Shown here: one piece after another, positions 1-6,272 of the stretch
Layout: each line of letters begins with the position of its first letter
Position numbering within the stretch: the first letter of the stretch is position 1
Origin: Oligoflexia bacterium
GTDB taxonomy: Bacteria; Bdellovibrionota; UBA1018
Direction: 5' to 3'
DNA: 8,303 nucleotides
Assembly (NCBI GenBank): GCA_025352185.1
Contig: JANXTV010000009.1
Location: 1 to 8,303 of the forward strand
Notes under the pieces: model-generated
What the model was told of the DNA's origin: nothing
Databases searched by the model: none
What the model saw: only the letters and a program-made list of their open reading frames with translations
Program-made: the position numbers and the translations under genes

Positions 1-1050
1 CGCCGGAACGAATTCCTTCACGGGGACGATCACTCCCGCGGGAGCGGTCGATGCGGGATACGGAATCAGCCCCGTCACGTTAAGAATTCCGGAGCCGAGA
101 AGCGCCCCCGCAGTTTGGATCCAGACGGAGCCGCCTGATCCTCCGCCTCCGGAGGATCCGAAATCTCCGCCGCCGCCCCCTCCGAGTTCTCCCGCTCCGC
201 CGGCTCCGCCCGTCGCATTAATCGTTCCGGAGAGGGCAATGTTTCCGAGCGAGGTGAGGTGGAGTCCGCCTCCGCCCGCCCCGCCGCCCGATCCGTTCGT
301 CCCGTTCCCCATGAAATCCCGGGTGCCGCCGCCTCCGCCGCCCGCTCCACCCGAAAACCCAAAATCGAAAGTATCGGCGATCGCCGCCTGCGTGGCACCG
401 CACGTTCCCGCGCCGCCCGCAAATCGGTAGCCGTCGGTCGCGAAATTTCCGGCGCCCGCGCTCGTACCGTTGCACCCACCGCCGCCCGCCATCTGGGTCG
501 TGAATCCGGCCTCATTTACGGGTGTTGTTCCGCCGCGCGCGTTCCCACTTCGAGGAGTGGCGTCGCTGCCGTTTACGGAACTCGGCGGTTCCTTTCCACC
601 GGTCCCGCCCGATCCACCGCCCGCTCCGGGCACTCCGCTCACTCCCGGTGCGCCGATGTTCGCGTTATCACCGGCGAGGCCCGCGAGTGAGACCGTACCG
701 AGAATCTGGGTAGCGCCGAGAACTCGGATCGTCAGGGGACTCGTGCCGATCGCCCGGAGCGTTTTTCCCGCCGTCAGTAAAAAAGAAGAAAAGTCGAAGG
801 TGCTTTTTACGTCGGTATTAAAGGTAATCGTCGCGCCCGCTACGCTAATTCCGGACTGGGTCGGGCCGTCGATAAAGGCACCCGCACTTCCGTCACCGAA
901 AAAAACTTGCCGAGAGTTCTCGCCGTTCGCAAAGTATCCGATCTCATCCGCCCGGGCACTCGCCGTGAATAACGTTCCGAGGACGATACCGAGAGCAATG
1001 CCGAGGGAAGAGCGAAGGGGTTGGTAAAGGGAAGTCGATCGCATTTTCAT
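1..1050 (-). CDS. Glycine-rich exported surface protein, 3' end beyond window
   Basis: The reading frame is open for 350 codons from ATG at 1050 to the left edge, so the C-terminus is missing. Residues 1-34 form a classical signal peptide: Lys2, Arg4 and Arg13 precede a hydrophobic core at 16-30 and an A-R-A cleavage site before Asp35. Residues 35-125 are beta-prone and end in a strand-rich segment with LGATQILGTVSLAG. From about 127 to 307 the chain is dominated by Gly with runs such as GGAGGGGGG, punctuated by short hydrophobic strands (around 263-280 and 308-327) ending in SGG-SVWI. Alternating strand and Gly-loop units of this kind are known in large secreted or surface proteins, often beta-helical. 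Cys193 and Cys217 are the only cysteines and could form a disulfide in the periplasm or outside the cell. It follows the FecR-domain gene by 18 bases and is probably co-transcribed with it. The next ATG, at 1044, would also preserve the signal peptide. Function is unknown; adhesin or surface-layer component is a guess. Confidence 0.85.
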   Translation of the reverse strand, partial: MKMRSTSLYQPLRSSLGIALGIVLGTLFTASARADEIGYFANGENSRQVFFGDGSAGAFIDGPTQSGISVAGATITFNTDVKSTFDFSSFLLTAGKTLRAIGTSPLTIRVLGATQILGTVSLAGLAGDNANIGAPGVSGVPGAGGGSGGTGGKEPPSSVNGSDATPRSGNARGGTTPVNEAGFTTQMAGGGGCNGTSAGAGNFATDGYRFAGGAGTCGATQAAIADTFDFGFSGGAGGGGGGTRDFMGNGTNGSGGGAGGGGLHLTSLGNIALSGTINATGGAGGAGELGGGGGGDFGSSGGGGSGGSVWIQTAGALLGSGILNVTGLIPYPASTAPAGVIVPVKEFVPA

Positions 1051-1065
1051 TTTATTTTAAATCGG

Positions 1066-1071
1066 CTCCTA
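1066..1071 (-). promoter_or_regulatory. Ribosome binding site overlapping the upstream stop codon
   Basis: Read on the minus strand, TAGGAG combines the TAG stop of the FecR-domain gene (1071-1069) with an AGGAG Shine-Dalgarno core for the Gly-rich gene. The spacer to ATG 1050 is 15 bases and AT-rich, longer than the usual 5-10. An in-frame TAA lies just upstream of that ATG, so no earlier start exists. The overlap suggests translational coupling, though the long spacer may make initiation inefficient. Confidence 0.45.
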
Positions 1072-2967
1072 AAAGATGTAGCTCGGACCGGCGCCCGCGT
1101 TCCATTCCGTAACGGAAGTGCCACTCGGATTTTTCCAGTAATACCGGTTTCCCGAAAGGGAGAAGGTTATGCAGATTCGGCGTAAATCCGAATACCGTGC
1201 GACGGTGAAATCAGTATCGCTCGTCATACGAATTCCGTACGGTCCCGCGAGAAATCCCGAAAGGAGAGTGCCACTGAGCGGTAGCGAAATTCCGAGATTC
1301 CAGTCGGCGGTCGGCGAAAAAGATAACGTGGGCCCGGTGGAAAGGCCGGAATGGAGGCCGATTACATTCGCGGACTCTTTCTGGAAGCGGGCGTCGAGTT
1401 CGAGACCGAGTCCGGCGTAAAGGACCCCGCCGCCGAGAAAGCGACGACCCGTGTTTTTTTCAATCCGAGCGTTTGCGCGAAATCGTCGAGATTTCGGAAG
1501 GGCGGTATCCGAACCGCGCAAGGAACTTCCGGTGGCACCCGTGGAAAAGAGGAGCTCGTCTCCACGACTTTCCCACGCGAAAGCCTCGTGGAAGTAAGGA
1601 GAAGTCGTTTTTGCGTCCCGGAGGAGTGAAGCATCGGAACTCTGGGCGTAGCCCGAGAGGAGCGCGGCTGCGGAAATTCGCGTAACTCTTTTACTCTCGG
1701 CGGTCGAAATCTTTACGGGCGACCCGGCCGCGGATTTTTCCGTCACCGCGGGTAAAGGCGCAACGGGCGTCGCGGGCGGCGGAGTGATTATGGCGACTTT
1801 TTCCCGGCGCAGGACGAGGGGAAGTGGCTTTGAAAACGTACCGACTTTTCCATCGGCGCCGATCGAACCGATTCGGTAGAATACACGACCCTTCGCGTTT
1901 TCCATTCCCGGTCGGTAAGCCCAAGTGTATGTCGGGTCGCCCGATTTTTCGTCGACGAGGACCCGCTGAAAATTCTTCGTTTTTGAGATTTGAACTTGGT
2001 AAGCCGTCGCGCCCGGAACCGGTTCCCAGCCCAGTTCTATCTCTAAATCCGCTTCATCGGCTTCCGCACTGGAAAGGATCCCGTCGAATATTCTCTTAAT
2101 GAAATTTGTTTGGTCTTTCACCCGGGGTTTCGATCGTAAGATCGGCGCGCGCATCCTCGGCGGAGGCAATGCCGACGCGCCGGTAGGTAGTGACACCGGC
2201 TCCACCGGTATTCGCGGGACGGGTTCCGCCTTTCGCTCGAGCGTCGCCGGAGAAATCTTTTCTACCGGGAGGACAAGTTTTTCACCCGACGTAATTTTTA
2301 ATTTATCCCCCGAATGTACCCGGCCCGCCGTGACCTCGAGTTCGATCGTTTTACCGCCTTCGGGCATTTTTGCTTCGAACTGGGTGCCCGGGTCGACTTG
2401 AATCTGGAATTCTCCCGAGATCAGCGTGATCGCACGCGCGGTGTTCGCACGAACCGTCCCGCGCGAAAGCGAGAGGAGGATGGGGGCGGGGTTTTCCGCG
2501 CCCGCCGACGGGGTACTCAGCTGAATCAGAGTTTTTTCTCCGATGCGGAGTTCGGTCAGTGGTTCAGTCGGCGCTACAGTTGGCGGTACGGAACCCGCCG
2601 GTCTCCCACCTCCGGCCGTCGTTCCGGTAGTGTCAAAAACTAGGCGGGCTTCGGACCCGGCGAGGGTCATCAGACTTTGTCCGGCGAAAAGGACTTGTCC
2701 GGGCTGGCCCTCATTCCAAAGAATATCTTTCGGACTTTGCCACCGCACGCCGCTTGAGACGCTTCGGATTTCGGCTACGCGTTCGCCAGTGGTTTCAGGG
2801 AGTTCGGATTTGGGAGATCGAAAAAGAGTGATATCATCCAGGAGTAGGAAAAGTTCGACGCCGATGACGATCGCCCAAGCGGCGCGAACGAATAAACGTT
2901 TCCAGGAGTGGTTAGCCAGACGGGAGTTTTGACGGGATTCGATGCGAGCCAAGATCAAGTTCCCCAT
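1069..2967 (-). CDS. FecR-domain envelope protein with Fn3-like domain and putative C-terminal beta-barrel
   Basis: From ATG 2967 this is 632 aa. Basic residues precede one hydrophobic segment at about 25-43 with no clear signal peptidase site, which suggests an inner-membrane anchor with the rest periplasmic. Residues 65-235 resemble the FecR fold: a beta-rich chain with G-Q-S-L-M-T-L-A-G-S-E-A-R, then L-S-R-G-T-V and P-G-T-Q-F. A Pro-rich linker (238-285) leads to an Fn3-like unit (308-388) with LGWEPVPGATAYQVQIS. A second Pro-rich linker (395-410) precedes a C-terminal region (about 425-632) of alternating-polarity strands ending in G-P-S-Y-I-F. A terminal Phe with an aromatic at -3 is the recognition signature of outer-membrane beta-barrels. 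The start is uncertain. ATG 2967 has no clear Shine-Dalgarno, while TTG 2952 is preceded by GGGGA at an 8-base spacing; a TTG at 3042 is also in frame but lies deeper inside the divergent kinase gene. The FecR label does not imply iron regulation: no FecI sigma factor is adjacent and the architecture is not that of the anti-sigma protein. Confidence 0.85.
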   Translation of the reverse strand: MGNLILARIESRQNSRLANHSWKRLFVRAAWAIVIGVELFLLLDDITLFRSPKSELPETTGERVAEIRSVSSGVRWQSPKDILWNEGQPGQVLFAGQSLMTLAGSEARLVFDTTGTTAGGGRPAGSVPPTVAPTEPLTELRIGEKTLIQLSTPSAGAENPAPILLSLSRGTVRANTARAITLISGEFQIQVDPGTQFEAKMPEGGKTIELEVTAGRVHSGDKLKITSGEKLVLPVEKISPATLERKAEPVPRIPVEPVSLPTGASALPPPRMRAPILRSKPRVKDQTNFIKRIFDGILSSAEADEADLEIELGWEPVPGATAYQVQISKTKNFQRVLVDEKSGDPTYTWAYRPGMENAKGRVFYRIGSIGADGKVGTFSKPLPLVLRREKVAIITPPPATPVAPLPAVTEKSAAGSPVKISTAESKRVTRISAAALLSGYAQSSDASLLRDAKTTSPYFHEAFAWESRGDELLFSTGATGSSLRGSDTALPKSRRFRANARIEKNTGRRFLGGGVLYAGLGLELDARFQKESANVIGLHSGLSTGPTLSFSPTADWNLGISLPLSGTLLSGFLAGPYGIRMTSDTDFTVARYSDLRRICITFSLSGNRYYWKNPSGTSVTEWNAGAGPSYIF

Positions 2968-4702
2968 TCGCTTGAAACTAGTACTGCTGATGAGCGCCTT
3001 GGTTATGGTGTCCATCATCACGTACTTAACGCTCGCGATCAAACTCTTTCGGGACGATAAAGCGACGTTGATTTACGATCTTAACGCGAGTGTCGTGCGT
3101 ACGATCAGCTCCGAAATCCGTGGAGATCTCGAACGCTATTCCTCCGTCGTCAAACTCCTGGCACAAGGACAGTCGAATCCGGATTGGGTGCGAGTTCTCC
3201 TCTCGAACGAGCGAGAACTCCTGGCTTTTCGAATTTATGATCCCGAGACGAAAAAGGAAGTTTACCAACTCGATCATTCCGCCCAGTTTCTAGAAGAGCG
3301 GGAGCTTCCCGCAGCCCGGTGGGCCGACTATTACGCAAAACTTTCCGTCCCGGAACTGGCGCGCGGTAAGAGCGCCGTGTCCGCAAAATTTCTGGATCCG
3401 AATTCTCCGGTGATGGTCTACAGCGAAGCGGTTCAACTCGAAAAAATGGATCACCCCCAGGTGATTCAGGGTGTTTTCAGAGCCGATCGCTGGTGGTCGA
3501 CTTTAAAAGGGCAGGGGGTCGTGAGCCCATTTCTCGCAGATGGCGCGGGGAATGTGCTTCTCCATCCCGATCCGAGTCGGCTTTCGGATCCCCGGGAGTT
3601 TAAGGATCACCCGCTCATTCTGCAGGCGATGCATTCGCCGCTCGCGCTCGAATTAAAAACTTTCGAGTGGAATGGAAGATCCTACCTCGGCGCATTTGGC
3701 GACGTCGGTCGCGCGGATTTAAAGGTGATCGCGACGGCGCCGGATGATCAGATTTACCGGGCCTCGATTAAACTCATTAATAAATCATTTCTTTTTGCGC
3801 TCCTGATCGTCACGCTCGCCCTGTGGGCGGGAAATCGCGTCGCGCGGTCGCTCACGCGCCCCCTTTCGGCGCTGGTCGAAGCGACGGACTCAGTTTCTCA
3901 AGGGCGATTTGCGGAAAGTCTCGCCGTGCGGTCGAATGACGAAGTCGGGGAACTCTCGCGCGCTTTTAACACGATGTCCGATAGTCTCGAGTCTCTGCAA
4001 AAGCAGCTCGTCGAGTCCGAACGCCACGCGGCCATCGGCCAGGTCGCGCGCGGAGTGGGCCATGAATTCGGAAATATCCTCATGCGAGTTTTTGGGAAAA
4101 TTGATCTCGCACTCCTCGATACGAAGGAAGAGGGCACGAAAGCGCATCTGACGACGGCTCTGAATGCGATTGACCGCGCAAAAATTATTCTCCAGAACCT
4201 GAAGTCGTATTCAAAAACTTCGGAAGAACGATGTGAGCCCTTTCTGGTGACGACGGTTTTCGATCAGATGCTGACCCTAATTCACCACGAATTAAAGACG
4301 GGGAACATCAAGGTCGAAAGGAATTTCGGCGTCGTGCCCGTAATTACCGGAGATCCCGTAGCGACGGGGCAGGTTTTTCTAAACCTACTCATTAACGCTA
4401 AGCAGGCCATGCCCCAGGGCGGTGTCCTCACCCTGAATGTCACGGCCGTCCCGGATGGTAAATCCATCGAAGTCGAGGTGCGAGATTCCGGCGTCGGAAT
4501 TTCTCCCGAAGTGCTGCCGAAGATCTTCGAGACGGCCTTTAGCACGAAAGGCGACCAGGGTAGTGGCCTCGGCCTTTCGATTTCTAAATCGATCGTCGAA
4601 AAACAGGGCGGAGAAATCAGCGTTCATTCCGTCGTAGGCGAAGGCGCGACGTTTAAGATTCGGTTCCCACTGAAAGCGGACGAAGGAATAATTCATGGTT
4701 AA
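2942..4702 (+). CDS. Membrane sensor histidine kinase (dCache-HAMP-HisKA-HATPase)
   Basis: This 586-aa kinase should autophosphorylate in response to an extracytoplasmic signal and pass phosphate to the receiver protein encoded next. A basic N-terminus leads into TM1 at about 11-34. Residues 35-280 form a periplasmic sensor whose membrane-proximal part (LADGAGNVLLHPD, 198-210) resembles double-Cache small-molecule sensors. TM2 is about 282-300, followed by a HAMP domain (about 297-350) with Pro307 and Glu337. The H-box is GVGHEFGN with His374 as phosphoacceptor. The ATP-binding domain has an N-box NLLINAKQAM (Asn485), G1 DSGVGIS (Asp515) and G2 GSGLGLS (540-546). All catalytic motifs look intact. 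The H-box resembles kinases with an HExxN core (NtrB-like). Start ATG 2942 is preceded by GGGA at a 4-base spacing and gives a proper N-terminal TM; ATG 2993 would cut into TM1. It overlaps the next gene by 8 bases. The ligand cannot be deduced. Confidence 0.93.
   Translation: MRAKIKFPIRLKLVLLMSALVMVSIITYLTLAIKLFRDDKATLIYDLNASVVRTISSEIRGDLERYSSVVKLLAQGQSNPDWVRVLLSNERELLAFRIYDPETKKEVYQLDHSAQFLEERELPAARWADYYAKLSVPELARGKSAVSAKFLDPNSPVMVYSEAVQLEKMDHPQVIQGVFRADRWWSTLKGQGVVSPFLADGAGNVLLHPDPSRLSDPREFKDHPLILQAMHSPLALELKTFEWNGRSYLGAFGDVGRADLKVIATAPDDQIYRASIKLINKSFLFALLIVTLALWAGNRVARSLTRPLSALVEATDSVSQGRFAESLAVRSNDEVGELSRAFNTMSDSLESLQKQLVESERHAAIGQVARGVGHEFGNILMRVFGKIDLALLDTKEEGTKAHLTTALNAIDRAKIILQNLKSYSKTSEERCEPFLVTTVFDQMLTLIHHELKTGNIKVERNFGVVPVITGDPVATGQVFLNLLINAKQAMPQGGVLTLNVTAVPDGKSIEVEVRDSGVGISPEVLPKIFETAFSTKGDQGSGLGLSISKSIVEKQGGEISVHSVVGEGATFKIRFPLKADEGIIHG
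2950..2965 (-). promoter_or_regulatory. Candidate Shine-Dalgarno and TTG start for the FecR-domain gene
   Basis: On the minus strand, GGGGA (2965-2961) is followed by 8 bases and TTG (2952-2950), in frame with the FecR-domain protein. This gives near-ideal spacing and a 627-aa product that keeps the basic N-terminus and membrane segment. It competes with ATG 2967, which overlaps this same motif and has no purine-rich element of its own. Either start overlaps the 5' end of the divergent kinase gene. Confidence 0.4.
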
Positions 4703-5975
4703 AACGAGTCAGCCGCAATCCCATATTCTAGTCGTCGACGATAGCGAAGATAGTCGGGAGACGGCGATTGATTACCTGAGGGCCTTAGGTTTCGAACAGA
4801 TCACATCGGTCGAAGACGGTCGGGAAGCTTTACTTAAACTCGAGGAAGATCCTTCGATCACTCTCGTCCTTTCCGACTGGGATATGCCGCTCGTCGATGG
4901 TTTAAGCCTCCTGAAACGAGTGCGCGGGAATCCGAAGTGGTCGCACCTGCCGTTCATCATCATGTCGAGTCCGCGGTCGGTCGAGCACGAGAAAATCAGT
5001 GCCGCGGCCGAGGACCTCGTGGACGACTATATCGTAAAGCCATTTCGTCTGGAGACGCTGAACGAAAAGATCGAAAAGGCCTTCGCAAATTCGATTCACG
5101 GCCCCCAGAAGGTCGTCGTCGTTGCGGACGACGATGCGGATTCCCGGGATATGGTCGTCGAATACCTGGGGCGCTTCGGCTTTAAGCGTATCGAAGCTTT
5201 TCCGGAGGGCGAAAGCGCCATGAACTATATGTCTAAAAATGTCGCCGATATCGGGATGGTGATCGCCGACTGGGAGATGCCGAAAATTAAAGGTGTCGAA
5301 CTCCTCGAACTCTGTAAGCGCACGAAGATGCTGGCCGATGTTCCGTTTTTTATTATAACGAGTCAGGTATCCGTCGAGCGCATGAAAGTGATGAAGGCGG
5401 CGAACTTACACGTCGATCAGTACCTCTTAAAACCCTTTTCGCGCGAAGATTTAAAGACGCGAATCGATCAGGCACTTCACGCGAAGCGGGTAGAAAAGGA
5501 AATCACCCACTCCGTTGAAAAGGGTTTCGAGGATCTCGAGCGAAATCACACGAAGGCAGCACTCGCGAAATTTCAACGGGCTCTAAAATTAAACCCTGAC
5601 TTCGATACGGGGCTTTCGGGGGTGGGCGATGCCCTGCTGAAGACGAAAAATGCCGACGCGGCCATTCCGTATTACCAGAAGGCGCTCGCGATTAATCCCG
5701 CGCGGGAAATTCATTACCTGAAGCTCTCGAAGGCCTACGATAAGAAGGATGAATTCGGAAAGGCCGTGAATATCCTTACGGCGGCGAGAAATAATCTTCC
5801 GCCGAGTGCATCGATCTGCGTGGAGCTTTCGAAGCTCTACATTAAGAAAGAGATGTACCGGAAAGCGCTCGAGGAGCTCGAGGAAGCGCTCCGAATCGAC
5901 CCGACCCACCGCGAGGCCGGCATGCTTCTCCTCGAGGTTCGCCACGAGCTCGATGAAACTCGGAAGAAGGGTTAA
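4695..5975 (+). CDS. Response regulator with two receiver domains and C-terminal TPR repeats
   Basis: This 426-aa soluble protein is the likely phosphotransfer partner of the upstream kinase. REC1 (about 10-130) has acidic Asp15/Asp16, phosphoacceptor Asp61 in SDWDMP, Ser91 at the switch Thr/Ser position and Lys115 in VKPF. REC2 (about 139-260) has Asp145-147, phosphoacceptor Asp192 in ADWEMP, Thr222 and Lys246 in LKPF. Both therefore look phosphorylatable. Their matching DW(D/E)MP motifs suggest an internal duplication, and the style is CheY-like. Residues about 270-420 hold roughly four TPR units, with helix pairs such as AALAKFQRALKLNP, AAIPYYQKALAINP and KALEELEEALRIDP. There is no DNA-binding, GGDEF, EAL or HD-GYP domain, so output should be by protein-protein contact. 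The start overlaps the kinase end by 8 bases (stop within ATGGTTAA), and AAGGA at 4683-4687 sits 7 bases upstream. Receiver-TPR regulators are known in several proteobacteria; the specific targets here are unknown. Confidence 0.93.
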   Translation: MVKTSQPQSHILVVDDSEDSRETAIDYLRALGFEQITSVEDGREALLKLEEDPSITLVLSDWDMPLVDGLSLLKRVRGNPKWSHLPFIIMSSPRSVEHEKISAAAEDLVDDYIVKPFRLETLNEKIEKAFANSIHGPQKVVVVADDDADSRDMVVEYLGRFGFKRIEAFPEGESAMNYMSKNVADIGMVIADWEMPKIKGVELLELCKRTKMLADVPFFIITSQVSVERMKVMKAANLHVDQYLLKPFSREDLKTRIDQALHAKRVEKEITHSVEKGFEDLERNHTKAALAKFQRALKLNPDFDTGLSGVGDALLKTKNADAAIPYYQKALAINPAREIHYLKLSKAYDKKDEFGKAVNILTAARNNLPPSASICVELSKLYIKKEMYRKALEELEEALRIDPTHREAGMLLLEVRHELDETRKKG

Positions 5976-6272
5976 ATGAAAGTCACCATTGGAAAAGACG
6001 CGCTCTGCGGAAAAGTGATGGTTCCGAAAGGGGAGTACATGGTGTCGCTCGCTTCCGATACTCAGCAAATCGTCCTGACCGGCGGGGGTAAGCAGTATAA
6101 GATTCCCGCTATTAAGCGGAGATCGGTGGGAAAAACGAAAGTCACGACGGTGACATTTTACAGCGGTGGCGGTCCGTCGTGGAGTTTACTCATTTCCACG
6201 CCGAAGTTTGGGGAGTGGATTTCGATGCTGGAACTGGGAGCGACCGGCGGCCGTGAGGAAAAGCGGCGATGA
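5976..6272 (+). CDS. Small beta-rich protein of unknown function in signalling-transport operon
   Basis: I do not recognise this 98-aa protein. It starts at the base after the TAA of the response regulator, with GAAGGG (5966-5971) 4 bases upstream, and its TGA overlaps the next ATG (ATGA). This packing argues strongly for a real gene. It has no signal peptide or membrane segment, so it should be cytoplasmic. The sequence looks mostly beta: it opens MKVTIGKDALCGKV and continues with alternating polar/hydrophobic strands, a Gly-rich turn (LTGGGKQYKIPAIKRR, 34-49), a basic patch (Lys42, Lys47, Arg48, Arg49, Lys53, Lys55), YSGGGPSW (62-69) and GEW (79-81). The C-terminal dozen residues are charged and probably disordered. 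Cys11 is the only cysteine. Its position between a regulator with a protein-binding TPR block and a transporter makes it a candidate partner of either. No catalytic motif is visible. Confidence 0.82.
   Translation: MKVTIGKDALCGKVMVPKGEYMVSLASDTQQIVLTGGGKQYKIPAIKRRSVGKTKVTTVTFYSGGGPSWSLLISTPKFGEWISMLELGATGGREEKRR

Noticed and set aside
75..515. Minus-strand 146-aa open frame rich in Arg and Ala
   Set aside because: It is an alternate frame of the Gly-rich gene, created by its CG-rich low-complexity DNA; the true frame (from 1050) has a signal peptide and ribosome site.
470..1027. Plus-strand 185-aa open frame rich in Pro and Ala
   Set aside because: It is the antisense reading of Gly and Ala codons of the Gly-rich gene, with no ribosome site or recognisable domain.
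1051..1068. Terminator between the FecR-domain gene and the Gly-rich gene
   Set aside because: The 18-base gap has no GC-rich inverted repeat followed by T residues on the minus strand.
2929..2934. TTGACG as a -35 box for the kinase operon
   Set aside because: A matching -10 would fall around 2952-2957, inside the kinase gene and downstream of its start, with no TATAAT-like sequence there.
1069..2967. FecR-type anti-sigma regulator of iron uptake
   Set aside because: No FecI-like sigma gene or TonB receptor is adjacent, and the protein is about twice FecR length with Fn3-like and barrel-like regions.
5589..6068. Minus-strand 159-aa open frame opposite the TPR region and small gene
   Set aside because: It spans the junction of two well-supported plus-strand genes and has no recognisable domain; a shadow frame.
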